Assembly: GCA_902581285.1 (NCBI GenBank)
Contig: CACHNP010000016.1
Coordinates: 1-35,839, forward strand
Reading direction: 5' to 3'
DNA length: 35,839 nt
From: an uncultured Gammaproteobacteria bacterium
GTDB lineage: Bacteria; Pseudomonadota; Gammaproteobacteria; Coxiellales; Coxiellaceae
This document shows, piece after piece, positions 16,808 to 25,245 of this stretch. The notes under the pieces were generated by a model. The model did no database searches. It worked only from the letters and a program-made list of their open reading frames with translations, and was not told the origin of the DNA. The translations under genes and the position numbers were made by a program. How positions within the stretch are numbered: the stretch's first letter is position 1; every line of letters starts with the position of its first letter.

Positions 16808-17369
16808 TCTCTTTGGTTTTTACTTCCACCACCTCTTCAATGTGTTTCGATAGAAGTATGGACTGTATTATAATAAAAACCAGTGTAAGGGCAATGGTTC
16901 CAAAAAGTTTGAAATTGATCCACACGGTATCACTAGCAAGGTTAGCTATGATTAAATTTGCGCCGCCAAGAAGTAGAAAGAAAACAATCCAGGACCACGT
17001 CATTTTGTCCCAAATAGGCTGTGGCATACTAATTTTACTTTTCAACATAAGTTGAAGCGTGTTTTTTTTTCGCCACTGACCGATGATCATTATTACGGAA
17101 AATAACCAGTATAACGCAGTTGGTTTCATCTTTATGAATTCCTCGTCGCGCAAAAACACCGTGGCTCCACCAAGGATCATCACCAGTGCAAATGTGATGA
17201 TGTGAATTTTCTCTAGTCGCCGTTTGATGAGCCAATAACCGGATACTTGCACAACGCTGGCTATCATCATGACTTTAGTCGCAATGATAAGGGCGTCGGC
17301 TTGCCCTCGATGCAGCATGAATGCGATAAATAATGCAATGATTGGAATGTAGTCGAATAAAATTTGCAT
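16788..17369 (-). CDS. yciB: Inner membrane septation protein A family (YciB)
   Basis: The 193-residue protein has five or six hydrophobic helices and matches YciB/IspZ along its length: FDYIPIIALFIAF at the start, ATKVMMIASVVQ, FLRDEEFIKMKPTALYWLF, QWRKKNTLQLML, LPQP-like MPQPIWDKMTWSW, and VWINFKLFG with an ending helix. It is required for normal septation and envelope integrity in enterobacteria. ATG 17369 (preceded by CAGGAA) aligns with known starts; the frame is open 42 codons further upstream but that part overlaps the divergent yciO-like gene. It is followed by overlapping bolA. Confidence 0.94.
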   Translation of the reverse strand: MQILFDYIPIIALFIAFMLHRGQADALIIATKVMMIASVVQVSGYWLIKRRLEKIHIITFALVMILGGATVFLRDEEFIKMKPTALYWLFSVIMIIGQWRKKNTLQLMLKSKISMPQPIWDKMTWSWIVFFLLLGGANLIIANLASDTVWINFKLFGTIALTLVFIIIQSILLSKHIEEVVEVKTKESEPKSE

Positions 17370-17438
17370 AAAATTCCTGACGTTGGGTTCAAAATTGTTT
17401 ATAATTAAAACTGCAAAAAACACTAAGGCTCTGATTGC

Positions 17439-18098
17439 ATGTCCAATATTATATCGATACACAGTAAAAATCCACAAGTACGAAAAATTAATCAAGTGAA
17501 GGATGTGCTTCTTTCTGGTGGTGTGGTCGTCTACCCTACGGATTCTGGCTACGCACTTGGTTGCTTGCCTGGTTTTAAATCGGCTCTGCAGCGAATTCGT
17601 CGTATTCGCGATCTAGATAAAAGGCACTTGTTTACCTTGTTGTGCCCGCATATATCTATGGTGGCTCAGTTTTCAGTGATGTCGACACCGGCTTTTCGTT
17701 TGATTAAACGGCACACACCGGGTCCTTATACCTTCATACTACTTGCCTCAAAAGACGTGCCTAAAACGCTGTTGCCGCATAAGCAAAATACCATTGGTAT
17801 TCGCTTGCCGTCACATCCAGTGATGCTCTCTCTTTTAGAAGAGCTAGATACCCCTTTACTTAATGTGAGCTTGGTTTTACCGACGAGTAACGATGATACT
17901 AGTGGTGACGAAGAGTTTTCTGTTCCACTTGTGGCTGCTTCTAATATTGAAGAAGTCGAGGATTTGCTACTTGACTCTGTCGATATGATTATTGATAGTG
18001 GGTTTTGTTTAGCTGAGGCAACGTCAATAATCGATTTGAGCCAAGATGAGCCGGTTGTGCTAAGGCAAGGTCAGGGTGATGTTTCTCAATTTCTTTGA
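17439..18098 (+). CDS. yciO: YciO-type Sua5/YrdC domain protein
   Basis: The 219-residue protein belongs to the Sua5/YciO/YrdC fold, whose TsaC members make threonylcarbamoyl-AMP for tRNA t6A. The sequence is closest to YciO: IHSKNPQVRKIN, GGVVVYPTDSGYALGC, RIRRIRDLDKRHLFTLLC, FRLIKRHTPGPYTFIL, TIGIRLPSHPV and a C-terminal PVVLRQGQGDVSQFL. YciO is not generally able to replace TsaC fully, so its exact role is open. The annotated first codon at 17439 gives MSNIISIHS, as in the family. It is convergent with, and overlaps by 13 bases, the exported protein gene ending at 18086. Confidence 0.92.
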   Translation: MSNIISIHSKNPQVRKINQVKDVLLSGGVVVYPTDSGYALGCLPGFKSALQRIRRIRDLDKRHLFTLLCPHISMVAQFSVMSTPAFRLIKRHTPGPYTFILLASKDVPKTLLPHKQNTIGIRLPSHPVMLSLLEELDTPLLNVSLVLPTSNDDTSGDEEFSVPLVAASNIEEVEDLLLDSVDMIIDSGFCLAEATSIIDLSQDEPVVLRQGQGDVSQFL

Positions 18099-18934
18099 GC
18101 CAACTTGTCATTAATTTCCTCTAGCTTAAAACCTAAAGTTAATTTGGTCATGTTGTCGAGTCTCACGATAGGGTCATTGTTCATGTTTTCTAGAATGAAC
18201 TGGTTCAATTTGATCGTGCATGCTTTAGTCTCTTTCCAATTGATCGTCTTTGGTTTTTTCCCCGGTTTTTTTTCTATTGCGATTTTATAGATTTGGTTGA
18301 TGGAGTCCATTGCCTCTTTATGTGTCTGATGATCAAGCGCTGGTTCTCTCGATAGTAACATGGTAAAGTCACTTTTCTTGCTTGGATTGTCTCCAACAAG
18401 TATTACATTTGGTTCTTCAAGTCGCTGCCCAGTATTTTCACATAAGTTATTATTTCCCTGTGCGCGACTGTGTTCACTGTGACAACGCATCGAGTGTGTG
18501 TTGCCCTCATCTTTCATCCATGATGCATGAAAATTTAGGTCGATGAACATGGGCTTCATCTTATCAATTAACCAGCCAAGACTCATATTATGCAAGCTTA
18601 GCAGCCAGTGGTTTTCTTTTTGTGTGCTTGTTTTGATTGGTAATGTGTATATTTTTTTGTTTCCATTTTCGGTGATGCAAAATCGAGTAAAATCGTAAGG
18701 GTAATTCTTATCATCTTTAGAGTCGCCTTCAGTGAGTAGTTGTGCTTCGCATTGACATGTGGGCATTGCCCAGTGGGTATGAAACGCTGATAAGTACCAT
18801 AATCCTTTTGTTTCCTCATATACTTCCTGGTAAGTTTGAGTAGCGTTTTCTTGGTTAGTGTCGGCATACGCCAGATTTAAAATAGGCGCAAAACAAACTG
18901 AGAGACAAAATAATTTAATCTGATTCCCTGCCAT
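18086..18934 (-). CDS. Exported protein, tandem paralogue B (GDNPSKKSDF family)
   Basis: The 282-residue product has a signal peptide (MAGNQIKLFCLSVCF... ending near AYA). ATG 18934 is preferred to the frame-opening ATG at 19003 because CGGAG stands before it, the signal peptide begins there and a -35/-10 promoter (18972-18999) overlaps the longer version. It is a paralogue of the next gene upstream. Shared blocks are ETKGLWY, the cysteine pair in PTCQCEAQLL, RFC, ENHW, IDLNFHASW, MRCHSEHS and, most strikingly, LVGDNPSKKSDFTMLLSR, which is identical at 18 positions. The shared cysteines and export suggest a disulfide-stabilised extracytoplasmic domain. No known family is recognised. Confidence 0.8.
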   Translation of the reverse strand: MAGNQIKLFCLSVCFAPILNLAYADTNQENATQTYQEVYEETKGLWYLSAFHTHWAMPTCQCEAQLLTEGDSKDDKNYPYDFTRFCITENGNKKIYTLPIKTSTQKENHWLLSLHNMSLGWLIDKMKPMFIDLNFHASWMKDEGNTHSMRCHSEHSRAQGNNNLCENTGQRLEEPNVILVGDNPSKKSDFTMLLSREPALDHQTHKEAMDSINQIYKIAIEKKPGKKPKTINWKETKACTIKLNQFILENMNNDPIVRLDNMTKLTLGFKLEEINDKLAQRN

Positions 18935-18971
18935 AACGTTATCTCCGATTGCATGATTATTCCGTGCGCGG

Positions 18972-18999
18972 ATTATAGGCAGCAATTCACTTTTGTCTA
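18972..18999 (-). promoter_or_regulatory. Promoter of tandem paralogue B
   Basis: On the minus strand TAGACA (18994-18999) and a perfect TATAAT (18972-18977) are 16 bases apart, about 37 bases before ATG 18934. It shows that B can be transcribed independently of A. Confidence 0.6.
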
Positions 19000-19077
19000 C
19001 CATTTTTAAAAAAAAATAATCAATTAAACCTTTTATAGGTGAAAGCTTGAGATCTTTGGTGGCTTATCAGTTACGAT

Positions 19078-20001
19078 TTAATGGTTAGTCCAAATTTCTA
19101 GCTGCTGCGTAACCATCAATGTGTCATCGTATGACATGCTTAACTCTAGATCATACAAGCTTTCTTGCACGAAAGTATTAAGTGTATCTATACATTGCAG
19201 GTAACCATCGCTACTTGTTCTCTTTTCCATGTTTTTTTTCATGTTTGGTAGGATTTTTTTGTTTGTGGTCGCTGGATCATAGATTTTTTCAATAGTATCT
19301 AATGCTTGCTCCGAGTTCGTGGGAAATGGTGTCCTGGAGAGAAGCATGGTGAAGTCACTTTTCTTGCTCGGATTGTCACCCACTAAGATTAACTCAGGTG
19401 TGAAATTCTGATTCCCGATATTCATTCCTTCTTGGTTACAAATAGCCTCGCTATGTTCGTTAAGACACTTCATGTTACGCATGCCGTCACTCTCGGGGCC
19501 CCACGAAACTAAAAAGTTCAAATCAATACCTTGAGGGGCTATTTTCTGTATTGCTTTTGGTAGTGTCTCAACAAATTCAGCGATGCTGATAATCCAATGA
19601 TTTTCTCTCTCTTGCCAATCTGTTTCTTCAAAATTAGAGGTGTCTGTCATGACTGGGTAGGTGTACAGTTTGGTCGGCTGGTTTGTTCTCAATATGGTTG
19701 TTGCTGCACGTCTGTAAACACTGTTTGATTTAGAGACTCCTGCTTCGTTGACACAGAAACGGGCGTAACGAAAAGGGTGGTCTTCTTTCGTTGTTTCGTC
19801 TATGTTATCGTAAAGCAGCTGTGCTTCGCACGAGCAGGATGGTACGGCAAAATGCACGTGGTAGGTCTCTGCGTACCAGAGGCCCTTGACCGTATCATAG
19901 AGTTCGGTATCTTTTGTGTTGCTTTGCGCGTGGCTGACGCTGTAACCCATCAAGCAGCTTAGAATGACTGCGAGCTTCACGTGTTTCATTAGTTGGATCA
20001 T
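19078..20001 (-). CDS. Exported protein, tandem paralogue A (GDNPSKKSDF family)
   Basis: The 307-residue product begins with a signal peptide (MIQLMKHVKLAVILSC... ending near SHA). ATG 20001 has an ideal AGGAGG seven bases upstream. It shares with paralogue B the blocks VKGLWY, PSCSCEAQLL, RFC, ENHWIIS, IDLNFLVSW, MKCLNEHS and LVGDNPSKKSDFTMLLSR, in the same order. It differs by a longer insert after the RFC block (about residues 95-130) and by its C-terminal third. The invariant central block contrasts with diverged flanks, so that block is probably the functional site. A TATAAT at 20046-20051 lies upstream. Function unknown. Confidence 0.82.
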   Translation of the reverse strand: MIQLMKHVKLAVILSCLMGYSVSHAQSNTKDTELYDTVKGLWYAETYHVHFAVPSCSCEAQLLYDNIDETTKEDHPFRYARFCVNEAGVSKSNSVYRRAATTILRTNQPTKLYTYPVMTDTSNFEETDWQERENHWIISIAEFVETLPKAIQKIAPQGIDLNFLVSWGPESDGMRNMKCLNEHSEAICNQEGMNIGNQNFTPELILVGDNPSKKSDFTMLLSRTPFPTNSEQALDTIEKIYDPATTNKKILPNMKKNMEKRTSSDGYLQCIDTLNTFVQESLYDLELSMSYDDTLMVTQQLEIWTNH

Positions 20002-20336
20002 CTGTCTTCCTCCTCTCGCTCTTACTTTTTGTGCATTTATTAATCATTATAGACAATGGCATGCGCTTTTCCACTTTTTGTCGTGTATTTTTCAAATTGA
20101 TTATCAATAACTTAATCGTTTTTTGTCGTTTTTATTCATGTCTCGCGTTTTAACTCACCGAAAACCATAGATTTATGGCGTTATTCCTACTAAGTCATTG
20201 ATAATACTGTTCTTGAATTTTTAGAATCTCAAGAATTTTATGTGTTGCAAATGGAAATTGTGTTGGGCTTCCGGTATGATGGTTTCGTATTGAACTTGCC
20301 TCGGGAATGACGAGTTCAAAGCTTAGAGGAACTAAT
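20002..20336. other. Intergenic region between paralogue A and scpA
   Basis: This divergent spacer has no convincing gene. It holds a minus-strand TATAAT (20046-20051) for paralogue A and a plus-strand TATGAT (20275-20280), about 57 bases before the scpA start, without a good -35. Confidence 0.4.
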
Positions 20337-21170
20337 ATGACTGAAGTGGCCACAGCTGAGCCCCAAATAGCACCAAGCATGCTGTCTTTTTCAATTAAAG
20401 TGCTTGGGGAGGAAGTGAAAGAACTGCCTAAAGATCTTTACATTCCACCCAAAGCGTTAAAAGTGTTTTTAGAAGCGTTTGAAGGACCGCTTGATCTTTT
20501 GCTTTACCTAATCAGAAGACAAAACATAGATATACTTAATATTCCAATTGCCAGTATCACGGTGCAATACACACAATATGTTGACATGATGCGTGAGTTG
20601 CAGATTGACCTGGCGGCGGAATATTTGGTCATGGCGGCCATGCTGGCTGAAATCAAGTCCAGGTTATTACTGCCCAAACCTAAAATTTGTGAAGATGAGG
20701 AGGGCGAAGACCCACGGGCTGAGCTGATTCGACGGTTGCAGGAGTACGAGCGCTTCAAGCAAGCTGCTGATGATTTGAATTCGCTAAATCGCGAAGAGCG
20801 AGACACTTTTTCGATAGTGGTTGAGCCACCTGAAATGAAAATAGACACACCACAGCCTGACGTTTCACTCGATCAGATTTTAGAGGCATTTAAAGACGTG
20901 CTAAAGCGAGCGCGACTTAATGCTCAGCACACAGTGACTCGAGAAGTGCTTTCTATTCGTGAGCGGATGACGATTGTGCTCGACTCATTGGGTGCAGAAG
21001 AATTTACGCCATTCTACAATTTTTTCGATGTTAACGAAGGTCGCATGGGAGTCGTGGTAACGCTTATTGCTATATTGGAGCTGTTGCGACAAAAAGTGAT
21101 TGATTTTGTTCAACACGAGGCTTTTGCGCCTATTTACGTTAAAAGAAAACCGATTCAAGTTGAGGGGTAA
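20337..21170 (+). CDS. scpA: Segregation and condensation protein A
   Basis: ScpA is the kleisin that, with ScpB, bridges the two SMC heads in chromosome condensation and segregation. The 277-residue protein has the kleisin N-terminal block FEGPLDLLLYLIRRQNIDI, followed by YTQYVDMMRELQIDLAAEYL and MLAEIKSRLLLP, then an acidic linker with LIRRLQEYERFKQAA and a C-terminal winged helix (LLRQKVIDFVQHEAFAPIYV). ATG 20337 follows GAGGAAC and is preferred to the ATG at 20307. It precedes scpB by six bases. Presence of ScpAB implies a classical SMC elsewhere rather than MukBEF. Confidence 0.96.
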   Translation: MTEVATAEPQIAPSMLSFSIKVLGEEVKELPKDLYIPPKALKVFLEAFEGPLDLLLYLIRRQNIDILNIPIASITVQYTQYVDMMRELQIDLAAEYLVMAAMLAEIKSRLLLPKPKICEDEEGEDPRAELIRRLQEYERFKQAADDLNSLNREERDTFSIVVEPPEMKIDTPQPDVSLDQILEAFKDVLKRARLNAQHTVTREVLSIRERMTIVLDSLGAEEFTPFYNFFDVNEGRMGVVVTLIAILELLRQKVIDFVQHEAFAPIYVKRKPIQVEG

Positions 21171-21176
21171 GAATCT

Positions 21177-22202
21177 ATGAGTAACATTAACCTTAAATCG
21201 ATACTGGAAGCTGCCATTCTGGCCTCGCCAGATCCCTTGTCGTTAGACAAAATGAAATCATTGTTTCTTGATAGTGAGCTTCCCTCTAAAGAAGATTTTA
21301 TTGCTACATTAGAGGAATTAAAATCCGATTATTCTGACCGTGGCGTTGAGCTGATCGAAGTGGCTAGCGGCTTTCGCTTTCAAGCAAAGTCAGATTTCTC
21401 GCAATGGTTACAGCGCTTGTGGCAGCAACGCCCGCCGCGTTATTCACGTGCTTTGTTCGAAACATTGGCTCTGATCGCTTACAAGCAGCCTTTAACACGC
21501 AGTGAGATTGAAGAAGTGCGGGGAGTGGCTGTTAGTAGTCAGATTGTCAAGACGCTTATTGATCGAGAGTGGGTACGCGTTGTGGGGCATCGCGATTTAC
21601 CAGGAAAGCCGGCTTTGCTGGCAACCACTAAAAGTTTCCTGGACTATTTTAATTTAAAAAAACTGACTGACCTACCTCCTTTATCAGAGCTGATGAATTT
21701 TGATGAATTAGAGAAACAGCTCGGTAGCGCATTGCCTGAGGGTATGAAAGTCGAAACGACTGGCGAGACCAACCAGCAAGAACTGTCGCTGACTGATTCG
21801 GCCGATGTTGATTCGGGGGAAGATGATTTAGGTTCGCCGTGCCAATCATCAGAAGCTGAAGAAGTGCATCAGGTCGAAGACACTCAGGAAATGCCTCAGA
21901 CGGAAGCGCAGGACGCCTCTCCTGAGCAAGAAATTGATTCCATCGCATTGGAGGCGGAGCCAGTATCGCAGGTTGATGAACCATCAGGCAATTCTGCTGA
22001 GGCGATTTGCCAATCATCAGAAGCTGAAGAAGCGCATCAGGCCGAAGACACTCAGGAAATACCTGAGACTGAACCACAAAACGCTTCTGCTGAGAAAGAA
22101 ATTGATTCCATCGCATTGGAGGCGGAGCCAGTATCGCAGGTTGATGAACCATCAGGTAATTCTGCTGATACCATTATTGAAGAGGCTTTAGAAACTGTCT
22201 AA
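21177..22202 (+). CDS. scpB: Segregation and condensation protein B with a repetitive acidic tail
   Basis: ScpB dimers bind ScpA in the SMC complex. The first 185 residues form the expected pair of winged helices: LKSILEAAILASPDPLSLDKM, GVELIEVASGFRFQ, RYSRALFETLALIAYKQPLT, EIEEVRGVAVS and LIDREWVRVVGHRDLPGKPA, with LLATTKSFLDYFNL. From about residue 190 the protein carries a long acidic, glutamate/serine-rich tail holding two tandem copies of a 56-residue unit (222-277 and 278-333). At 341 residues it is longer than most ScpB proteins because of this tail. The start is coupled to scpA, and rluB follows after about 100 bases. Confidence 0.95.
   Translation: MSNINLKSILEAAILASPDPLSLDKMKSLFLDSELPSKEDFIATLEELKSDYSDRGVELIEVASGFRFQAKSDFSQWLQRLWQQRPPRYSRALFETLALIAYKQPLTRSEIEEVRGVAVSSQIVKTLIDREWVRVVGHRDLPGKPALLATTKSFLDYFNLKKLTDLPPLSELMNFDELEKQLGSALPEGMKVETTGETNQQELSLTDSADVDSGEDDLGSPCQSSEAEEVHQVEDTQEMPQTEAQDASPEQEIDSIALEAEPVSQVDEPSGNSAEAICQSSEAEEAHQAEDTQEIPETEPQNASAEKEIDSIALEAEPVSQVDEPSGNSADTIIEEALETV
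21840..22175 (+). repeat. Two tandem 168-base repeats in the scpB tail
   Basis: Unit 1 is 21840-22007 and unit 2 is 22008-22175. Both begin TGCCAATCATCAGAAGCTGA and share a nearly identical distal half coding for EIDSIALEAEPVSQVDEP. The first half has diverged more. The 168-base period equals 56 codons, so the frame is kept and copy number could change by recombination. Confidence 0.9.
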
Positions 22203-22305
22203 CGGTTTAACAGCTAGCATACGTTTTGGTTTGGTTATTTTTTATATGTAATTTTAGATTGTGCCCGCGCAAGGGTTTCCGTATTTTTATAAACAGGGGT
22301 TAGTA

Positions 22306-23055
22306 ATGATGAAGAAAGAACGAATTCAAAAGGTTTTGGCTCGACTCGGAGTCGCTTCTAGGCGAGAAGTCGAACGCATGATTAGTGATGGTGTGATCAA
22401 GGTGAACAACAAGCTCGCGACATTGGGGCAGCCGATTGATGGCACGGACAAGGTTTTTGTCAAAGGTAAGCGTATAAAGTTGAATGTCGATCAACCAACG
22501 CGTTTTTTGATCTACAATAAACCAGAGGGTGAGATTGTAACTCGCCAAGACCCGGATGGGCGACCGTCTGTATTTGATTCATTGCCGCGTTTAAACACTG
22601 GGCGCTGGATCAACATAGGTCGGTTGGATTTTAACACCTCCGGGTTGCTATTGTTTACCAATAATGGTGACTATGCTCATCGGCTTATGCATCCGTCTAA
22701 ACACTTGGAGAGGGAGTATGCTGTGCGAGTCTTTGGTCAGGTCACACCTGAGGTTATACAGCGCCTGGTTAACGGGGTTAAACTGGAAGACGGGTTGTCT
22801 CGTTTCGAGGACGTGGTAGCAGCAGATACCAAGGGGTCTAACCGTTGGTTTAATGTTGTTATTATGCAAGGCAAGAATAGAATTGTTCGTCGGTTGTGGG
22901 AATCACAAGATTGTCAGGTCTCCCGTTTGAAGCGCCTACGATTTGGGCCGATTACCATGCCAAGAGGTTTGCTTGTGGGGCGTTTCACGGAGCTAACTGG
23001 TTTAATAAAAACTCAATTGGTCGAGCTTTGCGAGCAAGGTACGATAGATAAGTAG
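22306..23055 (+). CDS. rluB: 23S rRNA pseudouridine synthase B (RsuA/RluB family)
   Basis: RluB isomerises U2605 of 23S rRNA to pseudouridine. An N-terminal S4 RNA-binding domain (ERIQKVLARLGVASRREVER, about residues 4-60) precedes the catalytic domain with YNKPEGEIVTRQDP and the active-site block INIGRLDFNTSGLLLFTNNG, in which the aspartate of GRLD is catalytic. LEREYAVRV, GKNRIVRRLWES and RLKRLRFGPI complete the family pattern. The 249-residue length fits RluB rather than RluE or RluF. ATG 22306 or the adjacent ATG 22309 is the start. Linkage scpA-scpB-rluB is common in gammaproteobacteria. Confidence 0.93.
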   Translation: MMKKERIQKVLARLGVASRREVERMISDGVIKVNNKLATLGQPIDGTDKVFVKGKRIKLNVDQPTRFLIYNKPEGEIVTRQDPDGRPSVFDSLPRLNTGRWINIGRLDFNTSGLLLFTNNGDYAHRLMHPSKHLEREYAVRVFGQVTPEVIQRLVNGVKLEDGLSRFEDVVAADTKGSNRWFNVVIMQGKNRIVRRLWESQDCQVSRLKRLRFGPITMPRGLLVGRFTELTGLIKTQLVELCEQGTIDK

Positions 23056-23099
23056 ACGCAATGACACTCAACGTGTAACTAGACCTGCGCTTGGAATTA

Positions 23100-23114
23100 T
23101 TGTACTTTGTACAA
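23100..23114. promoter_or_regulatory. Inverted repeat upstream of the exported protein gene
   Basis: TTGTAC-TTT-GTACAA is a perfect 6+3+6 palindrome, 45 bases past rluB and about 93 bases before the next start codon. It has no T tract, so an operator is more likely than a terminator. Confidence 0.3.
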
Positions 23115-23206
23115 GGCTCGCTACAGCGGTGGCAATTCGGATTTCCATGTTGTAATATTGAGTTTAGATAAGGTTTTTATCATCATGACACATGGGAGTG
23201 TGCAAA

Positions 23207-23884
23207 ATGCCAGGTTCATTATTTTATCGTTTGCGTTGCTGTTTAGGGCTGTTTGGATTAACTCTATTTGTCGCATCTGCTGCATTTGCGTCTGCTGCTG
23301 GTAACACTTCTGCTGTCACACGTGCATCTGATTTAAAAAACTTGGATCCGCATATGTGTGTCTTGTTTTTTAATAAAACCAATTACTACGATGTGCAAAA
23401 AGAAGAGGGTAACCTCGTTGTTAAGCCAAACCCTGTGAGTTTGGAGCCTACGAATAATGAGTATTACAATGTCAATGGCAAGGACTCTGTGTTAAAAAAA
23501 GTTTTTTCAAATGCGAAATTAGATCAAACTGTAAAATGCAATAAGATGAGACAGCTGATGCGTGGAAAGGTATTTAGTTGGTGGAACACGGATGATTGCA
23601 CCAATTACAACTATCTGTGCATAAATCAGCCTCGCTCATTTGCCTGTGTTATAAATGTCTCATCAAAGAGTATGTGTGAGCAGGTCAGCAAGAAAGTCAG
23701 TCGTTATTTTTCGCAGACTCGCGAGAAAGTGTTAAGCTGCATGGATGAGCACAGTTGCTCAGTACATTCTATCCCAGGAAGGCTACCTAGAGATAAGCAA
23801 GATTTTTATGTTGGCCCAGCTTGGTTAGATTTATCTAAATCCATGAGAGTGGCTTCATTGAAACAAAACGCCCCGGTTTCGTGA
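23207..23884 (+). CDS. Exported cysteine-rich protein of unknown function
   Basis: The 225-residue product has a signal peptide (MPGSLFYRLRCCLGLFGL... cleaved near ASA). ATG 23207 is chosen over ATG 23192 because GGGAG is spaced eight bases before it. The mature protein has about nine cysteines, including VKCNKM, DDCTNYNYLC, FACVI, SMCEQV and LSCMDEHSCS, which suggests several disulfides. It also has a tryptophan-rich VFSWWNTDDC stretch. No family is recognised. It follows rluB in the same direction but 150 bases away and is convergent with the next gene. Confidence 0.78.
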   Translation: MPGSLFYRLRCCLGLFGLTLFVASAAFASAAGNTSAVTRASDLKNLDPHMCVLFFNKTNYYDVQKEEGNLVVKPNPVSLEPTNNEYYNVNGKDSVLKKVFSNAKLDQTVKCNKMRQLMRGKVFSWWNTDDCTNYNYLCINQPRSFACVINVSSKSMCEQVSKKVSRYFSQTREKVLSCMDEHSCSVHSIPGRLPRDKQDFYVGPAWLDLSKSMRVASLKQNAPVS

Positions 23885-23908
23885 TTGGTAGTGTTAACGC
23901 GCTCTCGC

Positions 23909-24433
23909 TTACTCAGGTTTTGGTTCGCATTTAATCCTGAACGGGGATGGGTGAAACGTGTTATCCGGTGTCGGGTTCAGGGGTAATTTCTCCAGCATAA
24001 CCCGAGCGGCGGGAAGGCCCCCTGGCAGACTTAGGGTGTCGAGTAGTGCTTCTTCAGTCATATCATGCCCATATGCAATGGGTAAAAGGTTATACAAGCT
24101 ATCAACGGCGGTTCTCATTGCGCCGAGATAGCCTGCAAGCGCAATATTATTTTGACTGGTTAAGTCTTTATTTTTCTCTTCTATTCTATTTAATTCTGCT
24201 TGCGCGGTTTCTTTTAGAGCTTGAATACAAATGTAATCTATTAATATCTGCTGCTGTATCTCTTTATTTGCTTTATTGTCAGAGTTGGTGGGGCGGGGCT
24301 TGTATTGGTTTCTGTCAGGCCGTTTTGTTGTCGTTTTTTTTTCATCGACTTTTTTTGTTGGTTTCGGTTTTGCGGCAGGAAGTTGGGTTTCAACGGGTCT
24401 AATTTGCGGTGGTCTTTTGGCGTTTGTTCCCAT
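23909..24433 (-). CDS. Proline/lysine-rich protein of unknown function
   Basis: The 174-residue cytosolic-type protein has no signal peptide. Its first 65 residues are rich in lysine, proline and threonine (PPQIRPVETQLPAAKPKPTKK and similar) and probably disordered. The rest is helical: IQQQILIDYICIQALKETAQ, then AGYLGAMRTAVDSLYNLLPI and DTLSLPGGLPAARVMLEKL. ATG 24433 has AGGAG seven bases upstream; an in-frame TTG at 24451 is unlikely. A disordered basic N-terminus on a small helical domain could bind nucleic acid or be a secreted effector, but nothing decides this. It is divergent from the LemA operon. Confidence 0.68.
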   Translation of the reverse strand: MGTNAKRPPQIRPVETQLPAAKPKPTKKVDEKKTTTKRPDRNQYKPRPTNSDNKANKEIQQQILIDYICIQALKETAQAELNRIEEKNKDLTSQNNIALAGYLGAMRTAVDSLYNLLPIAYGHDMTEEALLDTLSLPGGLPAARVMLEKLPLNPTPDNTFHPSPFRIKCEPKPE

Positions 24434-24551
24434 AGTTTTCTCCTGCTTCAAAATTAGATTATATTTTACAAAAGAATAAAATATAAGTAAATAGATTTAT
24501 GTTCTTTATAGGAGAACTAGTTGTTGTTTGGAAGCGTCCCTTTTTCACTTA

Positions 24552-24580
24552 TAGACCTTGTTAAGTTTATGAACTATAAT
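24552..24580 (+). promoter_or_regulatory. Promoter of the LemA operon
   Basis: TAGACC (24552-24557) and a perfect TATAAT (24575-24580) are 17 bases apart. They lie 40 bases before the start of the first LemA gene. Confidence 0.55.
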
Positions 24581-24620
24581 GAAAACTGGATTTGTTTTTG
24601 GATTTTTGTAAGGAGTGGGA

Positions 24621-25214
24621 ATGGAAGGTTTTTCGTCTGGTTTAGTCATCCTAGTGGTTGTTCTGGGCCTTATTCTCGTTTTAGCCGTGTTTTTAGTTCA
24701 GCTTTATAACAGTTTAGTTCGACTCAAAAATAATGTGAAAGAAAATTGGTCTAATATCGACGTTTTGTTAAAGCAGCGTCACGATGAGTTACCCAAATTG
24801 GTTTCTTCGTGTAAGCACTACATGCAGCATGAAAGAGGTACGCTGGAAAGCGTTACTCAAGCTAGAGCGCAGGTCGAGAGTGCGCGGCAGTCTGGAAATG
24901 CCGAGCAGGTTGGTGTTGCTGAAACGGCGTTGAGGCGGTCAATCGGTGGGTTATTTGCAGTGGCAGAAAATTACCCTGACCTCAAGGCAGACGCTTCTTT
25001 TTCTAAATTGCAACAACGAATAAGTGGCTTGGAAAATCAAATTGCCGATCGCAGAGAGTTATACAACGACAGCGTAAACTTGAACAACACTCGAATAGAG
25101 CAATTTCCTGCCGTTGTGTTTGCTGGTATGTTTGGTTTTAAAGCGTTTGATTTATTAAAGTTCTCAGAAGCTGAAACTGCTGATGTTAAATTGGATGATT
25201 TATTCGATAACTGA
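24621..25214 (+). CDS. lemA: LemA family membrane protein
   Basis: The 198-residue protein has one N-terminal transmembrane helix (LVILVVVLGLILVLAVFLVQ) and a long helical domain, as in LemA. Family blocks are LYNSLVRLKNNVKENWSNID, LLKQRHDELPKLV, YMQHERGTLESVTQARA, YPDLKADASFSKLQQRISGLE, DRRELYNDSVNLNN and FPAVVFAGMFGFK. Function of LemA is poorly known; it is thought to face the cytoplasm or envelope as a scaffold. ATG 24621 has AAGGAG five bases upstream. It heads a three-gene operon with a GIDE-like protein and a second LemA-like protein. Confidence 0.93.
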   Translation: MEGFSSGLVILVVVLGLILVLAVFLVQLYNSLVRLKNNVKENWSNIDVLLKQRHDELPKLVSSCKHYMQHERGTLESVTQARAQVESARQSGNAEQVGVAETALRRSIGGLFAVAENYPDLKADASFSKLQQRISGLENQIADRRELYNDSVNLNNTRIEQFPAVVFAGMFGFKAFDLLKFSEAETADVKLDDLFDN

Positions 25215-25245
25215 TGTTTCGATGGTGTTTTTTTAAGGAGTGTGG

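Noticed and set aside
21649-22152. A 167-codon antisense frame with an internal repeat
   Set aside because: It mirrors the tandem repeats of the scpB tail, and repeated, stop-poor acidic coding explains it.
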